Below are positions 26,677-34,964 of a DNA stretch of 39,797 bases, piece after piece. The translations under genes and the position numbers were made by a program. The notes under the pieces were generated by a model. The model was given only the letters and a program-made list of their open reading frames with translations, had not been told where the DNA came from and did no database searches. Origin of the DNA: Candidatus Gottesmanbacteria bacterium (lineage in GTDB: Bacteria > Patescibacteriota > Microgenomatia > 2-02-FULL-39-11); contig JACPZE010000013.1 of assembly GCA_016195685.1 (NCBI GenBank), positions 1 through 39,797 on the forward strand. The letters run 5' to 3'. The first letter of the stretch is position 1. Each line of letters opens with the position of its first letter.

Positions 26677-27582
26677 TTACATCGAATGAAGAATTCTTAT
26701 CCTTTCCTCTACTGGAGGATGGGTATTAAATAGACCACTAAACCATGCTGATTTATCTTTTCCTTTAAACGGATTCACGATAAAAAGATGGGCGGTAGCA
26801 TTAGTAGCTCCATGCAAGACATTTCTGTCTTTTGCTATTTTTTCAAGAGCCGTAGCCAAAGAGTCAGGATTCTTGGTTATCAACGCTCCTGAAGCGTCTG
26901 CCAGAAATTCACGTCTCCTTGATATAGCTAGTTGGATGACGGTTGCGATTATAGGTGAAAGTATAGCTAAGACTATGCCGACCAACATCAAAATCGCACC
27001 TATTCCACCCCTATCTTCCCTATCACGCCTATCTCCTCCCCACCAAAGCATCCTCATGAACCAGTCAGAGAGAAATGCAACCATGCCTACGAGTATTGTG
27101 ACTACGGCCAAAACTCGGGTATCGTAGTTTTGTATATGAGAAATTTCATGGGCAAATACAGCCTCAAGTTCACTTTGGTTTAGTATTTCTAATATCCCAC
27201 GGGTAGCACATACTGCGCTATGTTGCGGATCCCGACCCGTTGCAAAAGCATTTGGAGCCTGATCTTCCATGATATAAACTTTGGGCATTGGGATTTTGGC
27301 AAGGCGGGCTACATGTTCTACAGCCTGATATAAGTTTCTGTCTTTCACTTTATCTGCTACTCTTGCTCCGGACATAGCTAGAATCATTTTATCTCCCCAG
27401 AAATAGCTTCCTATACTCATGACACCTGAAATGATCAATGCGTTAACCACCCACGAGATGCCGTATCCGGAGGCTTTGCTTAATATAAAAACAACCATGG
27501 CTATAAAAAGAGTAAAAAAAGCCATGATTATCCAAGTCCTTGTTTTGTTTAACTCTATCTGTGAATTAGCTGATGCCATCAT
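26677..27582 (-). CDS. htpX: membrane zinc metalloprotease HtpX
   Basis: M48-family integral membrane protease for quality control of membrane proteins. From the ATG at 27582 it has 301 residues. Two N-terminal membrane helices (~17-36 and 43-62), HEISH zinc motif at 145-149 after AVFA, two further membrane segments (VVTILVGMVAFLSDWF; GAILMLVGIVLAILSPIIAT), and the third ligand region SRRREFLADASGAL. The open frame continues upstream to 27600, but an AGGA ribosome site inside the end of polX fits the ATG pair at 27582/27579, two bases after the polX stop. Confidence 0.93.
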   Translation of the reverse strand: MMASANSQIELNKTRTWIIMAFFTLFIAMVVFILSKASGYGISWVVNALIISGVMSIGSYFWGDKMILAMSGARVADKVKDRNLYQAVEHVARLAKIPMPKVYIMEDQAPNAFATGRDPQHSAVCATRGILEILNQSELEAVFAHEISHIQNYDTRVLAVVTILVGMVAFLSDWFMRMLWWGGDRRDREDRGGIGAILMLVGIVLAILSPIIATVIQLAISRRREFLADASGALITKNPDSLATALEKIAKDRNVLHGATNATAHLFIVNPFKGKDKSAWFSGLFNTHPPVEERIRILHSM

Positions 27583-27584
27583 AT

Positions 27585-29351
27585 TTATCCTGTTAACCAA
27601 TCTTTTAATTTATTATAAGGCATGGTATTGAGTATATCACTTTTTTCTGCCCAACCACGCCTAGCTACGGAAACACCATATTTCATAAGTGTCATTTGGG
27701 ATACATCATGACTGTCGGTATCGATCACTAGCTTTACATTCTTCTTTAAGGCTTCATAAACTAACCCATCCGGGAGGTCAAGACGTGTTGGATGGGCATT
27801 TATTTCCAACGCTTTATCGTTCTTTTGGCAATATTGGAAAATCTCCTCCCAGTTCACTTGGTAACTATCACGAGATCCGATAAGTCTTCCTGTAGGATGT
27901 GCAAAGATCTTTGCCTTTTTGTGGGATAACCCAGAAATAATCCTTTGAGTCATTTGTTCTTTATCCATATGGAAACTACTGTGTATGGATACGATAATTG
28001 CGTCTAGGTATTCAAAAGCTTCCTCTGGAATTGGTATTTTCCCGTCAGGAAGAATATCTACCTCCAACATGATAAATATTTGTACTCGAACACTTTTTGT
28101 AGAGTATATATATTGTTCAAATTTAGCTCTACGGGCTTTCAATATAGATATAATTTGATTAGGAGTATGCTTTGTGAAGCTAGGGTTGTGATCACTTATA
28201 CCGATATATTCATACTTTAAATCTTCGGCATTTCTTATCAAGACTTCAAGCGATGATGACCCTAAATCATGCGATGGTTCCAGATTATAATTGGAGTGGA
28301 TATGTAAATCTCCTTTTATATCTTTTACTTCTAGTAGTTTAGGTAATTTTCTTTTTGCTGCTACCTCCACTTCACCTCTATCTTCCCTCAATTCCGGAGG
28401 CACCCAGGATAAATCTAAAGCATTATATAAATCTTTTTCGTTGGCAAATTCATATAATTTTTTAGCTTTTCGGATTGGTTTCATCCCGTATTCATTCAAG
28501 GATAATCCCTTTTTAAGAGCTAATTCCCGTAGTTTTATATTATGATTCTTGCTTCCAGTAAAATACTGCAACATTGCTCCGAATTTATCCGGAGATTGAA
28601 CTCTCATGTCCACTTGATGACCATTTGTCAAAAGCATTGTGGCTCCACCTGGACCTTTTTCTACTAATTCTCCCATTTTGGGATAGGATAGGAACCAATC
28701 CACAACGCTAGACGGATTTTTCGTTGAAACAGCTATATCTATATCACCAATTGTAGCTACCATACGGCGCAAACTTCCCAAGGTTACCGCTTCTTTGGTG
28801 TCCTTATGAAGTTTTAGATATTCCAGTATCTCAGAAGCAATTACATAAGCAAACGGAAGCGGCATGCGGTTTTCTTTCACTTGACCTTTTTTAAACCTTT
28901 GGATAGATTCAATTATGTCACTTTGGGATTTCTCCCCAAATCCTTTAAAAAGAGCTATTTTACCATCTTGAGCAGCTTTTAGTAAGTCATCTACCGCAGT
29001 ATCGGGATTTTTTAAAGACAGTAAATGTGCCATTTTGTAAGCCTTTTTTGCTCCAAATCCCGGTATTTCCAAAAGGGGAAACATTGCAGCTGGTAATCCC
29101 CGAAAAACAGACTCAAAATGGGCTACTTTCCCTGTGCGGAATAGTTCATCTAGATGAGAAGAAATTGTCTTGCCTATACCTGGAATAGTCGTCAACTTAC
29201 CTTCTCTCCATAAGTCCTTTGCTTCTGATGTACTGTTTTCTAATGCTTCTGCAGCTTTCTCATAGGCAATGATTTTAAAACGATTTTCGTCTTTTAGTAT
29301 ATACGCTGCGGCAACCTTACGAAGAAGACTGGCAATTCCTTTGTTTGTCAT
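27585..29351 (-). CDS. polX: family X DNA polymerase with C-terminal PHP domain
   Basis: 588-residue bacterial PolX, a gap-filling repair polymerase and 3'-5' exonuclease. Helix-hairpin-helix motifs at ~55-70 (IPGIGKTISSHL) and ~96-110. Catalytic aspartates D203 and D205 in IGDIDIAVS, and D248 in HQVDMRV. A PHP domain (~345-588) has H350 and H352 in GDLHIHSNY, then ISDHNPS, LEVDILPDG, SIHSSFH, AHPTGR and DTDSHD, with the metal ligands apparently complete. First gene of a five-gene minus operon with htpX, murT, gatD and the ANTAR regulator. Confidence 0.95.
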   Translation of the reverse strand: MTNKGIASLLRKVAAAYILKDENRFKIIAYEKAAEALENSTSEAKDLWREGKLTTIPGIGKTISSHLDELFRTGKVAHFESVFRGLPAAMFPLLEIPGFGAKKAYKMAHLLSLKNPDTAVDDLLKAAQDGKIALFKGFGEKSQSDIIESIQRFKKGQVKENRMPLPFAYVIASEILEYLKLHKDTKEAVTLGSLRRMVATIGDIDIAVSTKNPSSVVDWFLSYPKMGELVEKGPGGATMLLTNGHQVDMRVQSPDKFGAMLQYFTGSKNHNIKLRELALKKGLSLNEYGMKPIRKAKKLYEFANEKDLYNALDLSWVPPELREDRGEVEVAAKRKLPKLLEVKDIKGDLHIHSNYNLEPSHDLGSSSLEVLIRNAEDLKYEYIGISDHNPSFTKHTPNQIISILKARRAKFEQYIYSTKSVRVQIFIMLEVDILPDGKIPIPEEAFEYLDAIIVSIHSSFHMDKEQMTQRIISGLSHKKAKIFAHPTGRLIGSRDSYQVNWEEIFQYCQKNDKALEINAHPTRLDLPDGLVYEALKKNVKLVIDTDSHDVSQMTLMKYGVSVARRGWAEKSDILNTMPYNKLKDWLTG

Positions 29352-29419
29352 AGATTATTGATACTCAGATTTTACTATAAATAACCAGTAAAGCACTAAT
29401 GTCATATTCAATTCTTCTA

Positions 29420-29448
29420 TTGACCATATTATAATCTTCATGTATCAT
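29420..29448 (+). promoter_or_regulatory. promoter of tRNA-Asp (and probably the LysM gene)
   Basis: TTGACC (29420-29425), 17 bases, TATCAT (29443-29448), ending 12 bases before the tRNA. No other promoter-like pair is seen between the tRNA and the LysM start, so the two are probably one transcript. Confidence 0.55.
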
Positions 29449-29460
29449 CCAAGACACCAC

Positions 29461-29533
29461 GGGCTCGTGGTGTAGCGGTTAACATGTCGCCCTGTCAAGG
29501 CGAAGATCGGCGGTTCGAGTCCGCTCGGGCCCG
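29461..29533 (+). tRNA. tRNA-Asp (anticodon GTC)
   Basis: 73-nt cloverleaf with 7-bp acceptor stem (GGGCTCG with CGGGCCC), anticodon arm TCGCC-CTGTCAA-GGCGA giving GTC, and T loop TTCGAGT. Discriminator G at 29533 fits Asp. CCA is not encoded. The LysM gene follows 53 bases later. Confidence 0.95.
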
Positions 29534-29586
29534 CCCGTGGACTGCCCCTGTAATCCTCTGCCCAGAAAGGAGGTAATTTTTACCTT

Positions 29587-30135
29587 ATGCTAAATAAATA
29601 TCTCAAACAATTAAGTTTGCCCGAATCATATATCTCTATAACATTAGGTTTTTTAGTAGTTATAGTTGCCGGACTCCTTACCTACAATTACTTTTCCAAA
29701 AACAAAGCTGGCCAACAAGGCGTAAAAGAGGTCGTTTCCGAAAATAAAACGTCGGAAGAAAACATGCAACTTCCTACTACCCACACGGTAGTTGAAGACG
29801 AAACACTCTGGTCAATTGCCGAGAAATATTATAATTCCGGATATAACTGGGTAACGATAGCAGATGCAAATAAACTAACCAACCCAGATTCAATTGAGGC
29901 AGGTCTTGTGCTTTCATTACCAAAAGCAGACACCATCCAACCTCCCAATGAGAATATTTCAGCTGCTGCAACCGAGCTTCCCAAGACTTACACTGTTGTA
30001 AAAGGAGATTATCTGTGGAAGATTGCAGTGGAACAATACGGTGATGGCTTTGCTTGGGTTAAGATTGCAAAAGCTAATAATTTGGTAAATCCTGGGCTAA
30101 TTCATCCGGGAAACGTATTGTCATTACCCAGATAA
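29587..30135 (+). CDS. membrane-anchored protein with two LysM domains
   Basis: 182 residues: short cytoplasmic N-terminus, one membrane helix (~16-35, ISITLGFLVVIVAGLLTYNY), a polar linker, then LysM domains at ~65-110 (THTVVEDETLWSIAEKYY) and ~133-181 (KTYTVVKGDYLWKIAVEQY). LysM binds N-acetylglucosamine glycans, so this is probably a peptidoglycan-binding surface anchor. A near-perfect ribosome site AAAGGAGGT stands 13 bases before the ATG, unusually far, and overlaps the hairpin AGGTAA-TTT-TTACCT, which could mask it or shorten the gap. Confidence 0.88.
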   Translation: MLNKYLKQLSLPESYISITLGFLVVIVAGLLTYNYFSKNKAGQQGVKEVVSENKTSEENMQLPTTHTVVEDETLWSIAEKYYNSGYNWVTIADANKLTNPDSIEAGLVLSLPKADTIQPPNENISAAATELPKTYTVVKGDYLWKIAVEQYGDGFAWVKIAKANNLVNPGLIHPGNVLSLPR

Positions 30136-30160
30136 GTTTTGCTTATTGTTTGAAATTATT

Positions 30161-30177
30161 TCTCTTTAAAAAAGAGA
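30161..30177. terminator. weak bidirectional terminator between the LysM gene and pdxT
   Basis: TCTCTTT-AAA-AAAGAGA inverted repeat in the 43-base convergent gap, with A/T-rich flanks on both sides. The stem is AT-rich, hence low confidence; it is the only candidate in the gap. Confidence 0.35.
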
Positions 30178-30178
30178 T

Positions 30179-30793
30179 TCAACTTTGTGTGGATGTAAAA
30201 TTAAGACTAATTTTCTTGAGAAAATGCTCGTGAAACAGGGTGGACGTAAGTTCCGGATGAAAACACAAAGCTAAATAATAGCAACCGGAAATATTTTGTT
30301 CACAAGCAATAATTTCATCTGCATCTTTGGCAATCACAATTATACTTTTTCCGATGCTTTTTATTTTTGGAGCACGGATAAATACCGCCAAAAGATTTCC
30401 TAAAGAAGTTTCTATTGGCTTTTCAAATGAGTCAGTTTGTCTACCATAGGCATTCCGATCTATTTCTATATCCATCAGCTCCAATGTCTTTTGATCTTTA
30501 GTTTTATTATTTATCGCTTTTGCCATGAGTATTGCACCTGCACAAGTTCCAAAGATATTTTTTATCTTTTTTATACTCTCAAGCATGCCTTCCCTTTCAC
30601 ATAGTTTGTACAAAGTCGTACTCTCACCACCAGGTATAATCAGACCATCTATATGATCAATATCCTTCTTTGTCCGCACAGAGAGTACTTCCATTGATAA
30701 GTTTAATTTGCTTGCAGCTTTCTTTAAAGACAAAATATGCTCAATAACATCTCCATGAAAAGCCAAAACTCCAATTTTTATTGATTGTTGCAT
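30179..30793 (-). CDS. pdxT: pyridoxal 5'-phosphate synthase glutaminase subunit
   Basis: Releases ammonia from glutamine for PdxS. It has 204 residues: IGVLAFHGDVIEHI at the start, GGEST at 55-59, nucleophile C84 in FGTCAGAILMAK, R140 in VFIRAP, and H179/E181 in CFHPELT. The catalytic triad is complete. It follows pdxS by 22 bases on the same strand. One of several glutamine-consuming amidotransferases in the window. Confidence 0.94.
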   Translation of the reverse strand: MQQSIKIGVLAFHGDVIEHILSLKKAASKLNLSMEVLSVRTKKDIDHIDGLIIPGGESTTLYKLCEREGMLESIKKIKNIFGTCAGAILMAKAINNKTKDQKTLELMDIEIDRNAYGRQTDSFEKPIETSLGNLLAVFIRAPKIKSIGKSIIVIAKDADEIIACEQNISGCYYLALCFHPELTSTLFHEHFLKKISLNFTSTQS

Positions 30794-30815
30794 GTTTTTT
30801 CGCTCTTGGAAGAGT

Positions 30816-31706
30816 CTAAATGCCTCTTGCAGCTAATTTTGTTGTCAATGTGGATATCTCCTGTCCCTTCATCGCTTCTCCTAAGTTTTCGGAAGCCTTA
30901 GCAATTTTCTCAGCGTCCGTAAAATGGGCTACGGCATCTACTATGGCACGAGCTCTTTTTTGTGGATCGCTGCTTTTATATATTCCTGAACCTACAAATA
31001 CTCCATCTACACCTAACTGCATGCACAAAGCTGCATCGGCGGGTGTAGCCACACCTCCAGCAGCGAAATTCACTACTGGTAGCCGACCCAATTTAGCTGT
31101 GGTCAAAACCAAATCAAACGATATCCGATAGTCTAAAGCTATTTTCTTTAATCTACTTTGGTTTTTTGCTTTAAATAATCTTTTTAGTTCTTCAACTCCA
31201 CGATTCACAGCTCTTATGTGCCTAACAGCCTCAACTATGTTACCTGTACCTGCTTCACCCTTCGTTCTTATCATTGCCGCACCTTCCTCAATCCTTCTAA
31301 ATGCTTCACCCAAATCACGGCATCCACAGATAAACGGCACTATAAATTTAGTCTTGTCTACATGATTTTCTTCATCTGCAGGAGTTAAAACTTCGCTTTC
31401 GTCGATAAAATCGACTTTAAGAGCTTGTAGAATTTGAGCTTCTACAAAATGCCCTATTCTGCATTTGGCCATCACCGGGATAGTTACAGCAGCCTGAATT
31501 TCTTTGATTTTAGTCGGATCTGCCATCCTAGCTACTCCTCCAGCGGCTCTTATATCTGAGGGTACCCTTTCCAAAGCCATCACAGCTACCGCACCTGCTT
31601 CTTCAGCGATTTTGGCCTGCTCGGCATTCACCACATCCATAATTACTCCGCCTTTTAGCATTTGCGCCAATCCCGACTTGATTTTGAAAGTTCCTTTTTG
31701 CACCAT
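30816..31706 (-). CDS. pdxS: pyridoxal 5'-phosphate synthase subunit PdxS
   Basis: Builds PLP from ribose 5-phosphate, glyceraldehyde 3-phosphate and ammonia (the deoxyxylulose-independent route). 296-residue TIM barrel with [16 protein letters not shown] (D24), the Schiff-base lysine K81 in [11 protein letters not shown]149 in [20 protein letters not shown] and the phosphate site [13 protein letters not shown]. Normal length. First gene of the pdxST operon. Confidence 0.96.
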   Translation of the reverse strand: MVQKGTFKIKSGLAQMLKGGVIMDVVNAEQAKIAEEAGAVAVMALERVPSDIRAAGGVARMADPTKIKEIQAAVTIPVMAKCRIGHFVEAQILQALKVDFIDESEVLTPADEENHVDKTKFIVPFICGCRDLGEAFRRIEEGAAMIRTKGEAGTGNIVEAVRHIRAVNRGVEELKRLFKAKNQSRLKKIALDYRISFDLVLTTAKLGRLPVVNFAAGGVATPADAALCMQLGVDGVFVGSGIYKSSDPQKRARAIVDAVAHFTDAEKIAKASENLGEAMKGQEISTLTTKLAARGI

Positions 31707-31732
31707 AATTATTGGCCTTTAAATTTATTCGT

Positions 31733-31760
31733 ATTATAATACTTGATATTAGAAAAACAA
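31733..31760 (-). promoter_or_regulatory. pdxST promoter
   Basis: Minus strand TTGTTT (31760-31755), 16 bases, perfect TATAAT (31738-31733). Start predicted ~31726, a ~20-base leader containing AAAGG before the ATG. The -35 touches the tRNA-Gly gene start on the other strand. Confidence 0.55.
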
Positions 31761-31761
31761 C

Positions 31762-31832
31762 GCGGGATTAGTACACCGGTAGTATGCCACCTTCCCAAGG
31801 TGGAGAAGAGGGTTCGATTCCCTTATCCCGCT
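31762..31832 (+). tRNA. tRNA-Gly (anticodon CCC)
   Basis: 71-nt cloverleaf with acceptor stem GCGGGAT/ATCCCGC, anticodon arm CCACC-TTCCCAA-GGTGG giving CCC, and T loop TTCGATT. Discriminator T is usual for bacterial tRNA-Gly. CCA is not encoded. It stands alone between pdxS and the convergent MBL gene. Confidence 0.95.
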
Positions 31833-31855
31833 CAAGATTATTTATGGTTTGAAAT

Positions 31856-32464
31856 TTATTCTGCCAAAGTTGACGACCTTCCGTGGCCTGGATAAATTTG
31901 TGTTTTGGAAGATAGTTTAAATATTTTTTTCAAAGATTTTTGCAATTCTTCCCCATCACTATAGGAAAAATCTGTTCTGCCGACTCCTCCGTCTGCAAAT
32001 AGTAAATCTCCGGTAATAAGAATGTTTTCTTTTTTATTGTAAAGGCAAATACTTCCCGGGGTATGACCCGGTGTTTCAATAATTTCCAAATAACTTTCAC
32101 CAATTCTTATTTTCTCATCGCTATTTAAATAACCATCTATAATCGGCGGCGGATCGGCAGTAATCCCTAAGAAATGTTTCACCGATGATGCCATATTTTT
32201 TACCAAGAAATCATCTCCCTTATGGATATTAAAAGGAATCCTGTAAGCAAATTTTAACTCAGTTACCGCCATTATATGATCGAAATGTCCATGTGTTGCT
32301 ATGATCTGTATCGGGTTTAATTTTTTATCCGCGATAATCCTTTCTATATAATCCGCATCATCTCCGGGATCGATTATAATTGTTTCCAATGATTTAGGAT
32401 CATAAACCAGATAACAGTTTTCCTGCATCTGACCTACAACTAATGTGAGAATTTCCAAAGCCAT
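31856..32464 (-). CDS. metallo-beta-lactamase-fold hydrolase (glyoxalase II-like)
   Basis: 202 residues. Zinc ligands are visible: H58, H60, D62 and H63 in THGHFDH, H134 in PGHTPGS, D153 in TGDLLFADG and H194 in YPGHGR. Size and the DGGVGRTDF segment match the short hydroxyacylglutathione-hydrolase-like group (YcbL type). The substrate is unknown; a thioester hydrolase is likely. Divergent from the rib operon; its ATG is ~40 bases from the rib -10 box. Confidence 0.88.
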   Translation of the reverse strand: MALEILTLVVGQMQENCYLVYDPKSLETIIIDPGDDADYIERIIADKKLNPIQIIATHGHFDHIMAVTELKFAYRIPFNIHKGDDFLVKNMASSVKHFLGITADPPPIIDGYLNSDEKIRIGESYLEIIETPGHTPGSICLYNKKENILITGDLLFADGGVGRTDFSYSDGEELQKSLKKIFKLSSKTQIYPGHGRSSTLAE

Positions 32465-32498
32465 AAGTAAACTTGACTATATTAATAATTAAAGATAT

Positions 32499-32504
32499 TA
32501 TAAT
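32499..32504 (+). promoter_or_regulatory. -10 box of the rib operon
   Basis: Perfect TATAAT with start point expected at ~32508-32511, at the beginning of the FMN aptamer. A TTGACT occurs upstream (32473-32478), but the spacing is 20, so the -35 is uncertain. Confidence 0.5.
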
Positions 32505-32507
32505 ACC

Positions 32508-32632
32508 ATTCCTTCGGGGAAATTGTGTAAGTCAAGATCGGTGGTACACCCCACGAGTTTCGATCTAAAAGATCGGACATGATTTGGTGAAAGTCCAAAG
32601 GCGACCGTACAGTCGGGATAAAAGAGGGAATC
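32508..32632 (+). promoter_or_regulatory. FMN riboswitch aptamer
   Basis: Matches the FMN (RFN) element in order: CTTCGGGG near the 5' end, GATCGGTGGTA, CCCCACGAG, a variable arm, GATTTGGTGAAA, GTCCAAAGGCGACCGTACAG, then GTCGGGAT and GAGGGAAT closing the P1 helix with ATTCC (32508-32512 with 32627-32631). FMN binding should turn off the downstream riboflavin operon. It lies directly upstream of ribE, as expected. Confidence 0.93.
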
Positions 32633-32634
32633 TA

Positions 32635-32655
32635 TGTTTACCTTTATTGGTAAAC
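32635..32655 (+). repeat. hairpin between FMN aptamer and terminator
   Basis: Perfect 7-bp stem GTTTACC/GGTAAAC (32636-32642 with 32649-32655) around a six-base loop. It may act as a spacer or folding aid in the expression platform. Confidence 0.45.
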
Positions 32656-32670
32656 CTATTTATAATGTTA

Positions 32671-32692
32671 ACCCCGAAGCTTCGGGGTTTTT
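32671..32692 (+). terminator. expression-platform terminator of the FMN riboswitch
   Basis: CCCCGAAG-CTTCGGGG (32672-32687) followed by TTTTT. The 5' arm CCCCGAAG is equally complementary to CTTCGGGG at 32512-32519 in the aptamer, giving an antiterminator. The ribE start codon follows within ten bases, so the hairpin would also cover the GGGG available as a ribosome site. Confidence 0.88.
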
Positions 32693-32700
32693 AAATGCTT

Positions 32701-33288
32701 ATGTTTACAGGAATCATTACTAATTTAGGAATAGTAATTGATAAATCAGAGAATAAATTAACAATTAAAACGGGTAGAACAGTCAGTAATGAGTTATCTA
32801 CAGGTGCAAGTATTGCAGTAAATGGGATTTGTCTTACTGTTGTCCATAAATCAAAAGATGAATTTATTATAGATTACATGCCAGAGACTGATGATAAAAC
32901 TAATATCAAATATTTGAAAACTTCTGATTTAGTTAATTTAGAACTACCTGTAAAAGCTAATTCTTTATTATCAGGTCATATTGTCCAGGGACATGCCGAT
33001 GGAATAGGAAAAATAGAAGAGATTAAAAAAGAAGGAAACAGTAAAATATTCACTATCAAAATTCCCTCTCAACTTAGCAAATATATCGTGGAAAAAGGTT
33101 CAATTGCCATAAATGGAATCTCACTCACAGTAATCGACACTCATGCCTCCTACTTTAATGTGGGAATTATTCCATATACTTGGAAGCATACTATGTTACA
33201 TAAAGCTCATATTGGTGACCTCGTTAATATAGAAGTTGATATCTTAGCTAAATATTTGGAAAAGTTATTTAAAGAAAGGAGTACCTAA
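32701..33288 (+). CDS. ribE: riboflavin synthase alpha chain
   Basis: Dismutates two 6,7-dimethyl-8-ribityllumazine molecules to riboflavin. Two lumazine-binding repeats: 1-~90 beginning MFTGIITNLG with VNGICLTVV, and ~95-190 with HIVQGHADGIG and INGISLTVID. The canonical MFTGI start is at 32701; an in-frame ATG two codons upstream (32695) lies closer to the terminator and is less likely. 195 or 197 residues, normal. First gene of the rib operon. Confidence 0.95.
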   Translation: MFTGIITNLGIVIDKSENKLTIKTGRTVSNELSTGASIAVNGICLTVVHKSKDEFIIDYMPETDDKTNIKYLKTSDLVNLELPVKANSLLSGHIVQGHADGIGKIEEIKKEGNSKIFTIKIPSQLSKYIVEKGSIAINGISLTVIDTHASYFNVGIIPYTWKHTMLHKAHIGDLVNIEVDILAKYLEKLFKERST

Positions 33289-33732
33289 ATGAAAAATATC
33301 GATGATATACGCATAGCTGTTGTGAGCAGCTCTTTTCGAAAAGAAATAAGCGATAATTTAGAAAAAAATTGTCTGTCAACACTGAAGTCTAAAGGGCTTA
33401 AAGAAAATCAGGTAGATATTTTCCGTGTTCCAGGATCATTAGAAATACCACTTTTGGCTAAAAAGTTAGCCAAAAAAGGGATATACGATGCCATCGTTAC
33501 TTTTGGAGCTATTCTCAAGGGAAAAACTTATCATTTTGAACAGATTTCCAATGAATGTATCAGGGGCTGTATGAATGTCTCCTTACAATATGAAATTCCA
33601 GTAATTTTTGAGGTCTTAGCCGTGTACGATATTAAAGACGCCATAGAGAGGGCCACTAGAAAGAAGGAAAATAAAGGTGTTGAGGGAGCACTCACTGCTT
33701 TAAAAATGATTGATTTAATGGCAAAACTATGA
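33289..33732 (+). CDS. ribH: 6,7-dimethyl-8-ribityllumazine synthase
   Basis: Condenses the ribitylaminouracil with 3,4-dihydroxy-2-butanone 4-phosphate. It has 147 residues with VPGSLEIPLLAKKL (48-61), FGAILKGKTYHFE with the catalytic histidine H82, and VIFEVLAVYDIKDAIERA. It starts directly after the ribE stop (TAA-ATG), with AAAGGAG just upstream; its stop overlaps ribBA as ATGA. Confidence 0.95.
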   Translation: MKNIDDIRIAVVSSSFRKEISDNLEKNCLSTLKSKGLKENQVDIFRVPGSLEIPLLAKKLAKKGIYDAIVTFGAILKGKTYHFEQISNECIRGCMNVSLQYEIPVIFEVLAVYDIKDAIERATRKKENKGVEGALTALKMIDLMAKL

Positions 33733-34964
33733 GACTTTTTTGTTCAATTACTGCTGCTATAAAAGAAATTAAAAAGGGTAAGATGCTTATCATTGTCGAT
33801 AGTCCTTCTCGTGAGAATGAGGGAGATTTTTATTTCCCGGCAGAACTGGTCACACCCCGTAAGGTCAATTTTTTACTTACCTACGGAAAAGGCCTTGTCT
33901 GCGTGGCTATCAGTAAGGCCCAAGCGGCAAAGCTTCAACTATCTCTTATGGTTGATCGGGTAGATAATACAGAGAAGACCAAAGTCAATTTTTCTGTCTC
34001 AGTTAATGCTGCACGAGGTATCACCACTGGTATATCAGCTTATGACCGGTCAAAAACAATAAAATTACTTGCCGGGGCAAATTCAAAACCAGAAGATTTC
34101 ACCAGACCCGGCCATGTTTTTCCCATAATTGCCCAAGATGAAGGACTATTTAAACGTTCTGGACATACTGAGGCGGCTGTTGCCATATCTACTTTGGCTG
34201 GATTTAATAATGGAGGTGTACTTTGTGAAATCTTAAGGCAGGACGGAAAAGTAGCAAGCGTTAAAGATCTAATAAATATTGCTAGAAAATTTAATATAAA
34301 AATTGTATCTATAAACGATCTTATAAATTATCTAAAAAAACATCCAAACCCAAGCAATAATAATGTAAACAGCGTTATGAAAATTGCCTCTTCATTATTA
34401 CCTACAAAGTATGGACTTTTTCATATCATTATTTACAAATCATTGATAGATGATAGGGAACACGCAGTTTTATCGATGAGTTCTGTGAAAAATGGACCTA
34501 CCTTAACAAGAATCCATTCTCAATGTTTAACTGGCGATACTTTACTATCACTTAAATGCGACTGTCGAGAACAATTACATCAAAGTATGAAAATTATAAG
34601 CCAAAATAAAAATGGCCTCATCATCTATCTGAACCAAGAGGGAAGAGATATTGGTCTATCCAATAAAATTAAAGCTTATTATCTTCAGGATAAAGGATTA
34701 GATACAGTTGAGGCAAATGAAGCGCTGGGATTTGCTCCAGACGCCAGAGACTATAAAATTGCGGCAGATATTCTCAAAGACATTGGTATCTCAAAGGTAA
34801 TACTTCTGACCAATAACCCAAATAAAATTCAACAGTTGAACTCTTACGGAATTACCATCCAAAGTCAAATTCCGCTTGAAGTTTCACCAACTGCCTTAAA
34901 CAAAGAATATCTGAGGATAAAAAAACAAAAACTTGGTCATTTACTAGAGTCTATTAAAGTATGA
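33729..34964 (+). CDS. ribBA: bifunctional DHBP synthase / GTP cyclohydrolase II
   Basis: Makes both early precursors of riboflavin. 411 residues. RibB half (1-~205): SRENEGDFYFPAELVTP at 27-43, the acidic metal site, and the HTEAAVAI segment. RibA half (~206-411): zinc cysteines C266, C277 and C279 (SQCLTGD, LKCDCR), YLNQEGRDIGL at 300-310, and LLTNNPNKIQQL. Both domains look complete. Overlaps ribH and ribD by four bases on each side. Confidence 0.95.
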   Translation: MRLFCSITAAIKEIKKGKMLIIVDSPSRENEGDFYFPAELVTPRKVNFLLTYGKGLVCVAISKAQAAKLQLSLMVDRVDNTEKTKVNFSVSVNAARGITTGISAYDRSKTIKLLAGANSKPEDFTRPGHVFPIIAQDEGLFKRSGHTEAAVAISTLAGFNNGGVLCEILRQDGKVASVKDLINIARKFNIKIVSINDLINYLKKHPNPSNNNVNSVMKIASSLLPTKYGLFHIIIYKSLIDDREHAVLSMSSVKNGPTLTRIHSQCLTGDTLLSLKCDCREQLHQSMKIISQNKNGLIIYLNQEGRDIGLSNKIKAYYLQDKGLDTVEANEALGFAPDARDYKIAADILKDIGISKVILLTNNPNKIQQLNSYGITIQSQIPLEVSPTALNKEYLRIKKQKLGHLLESIKV

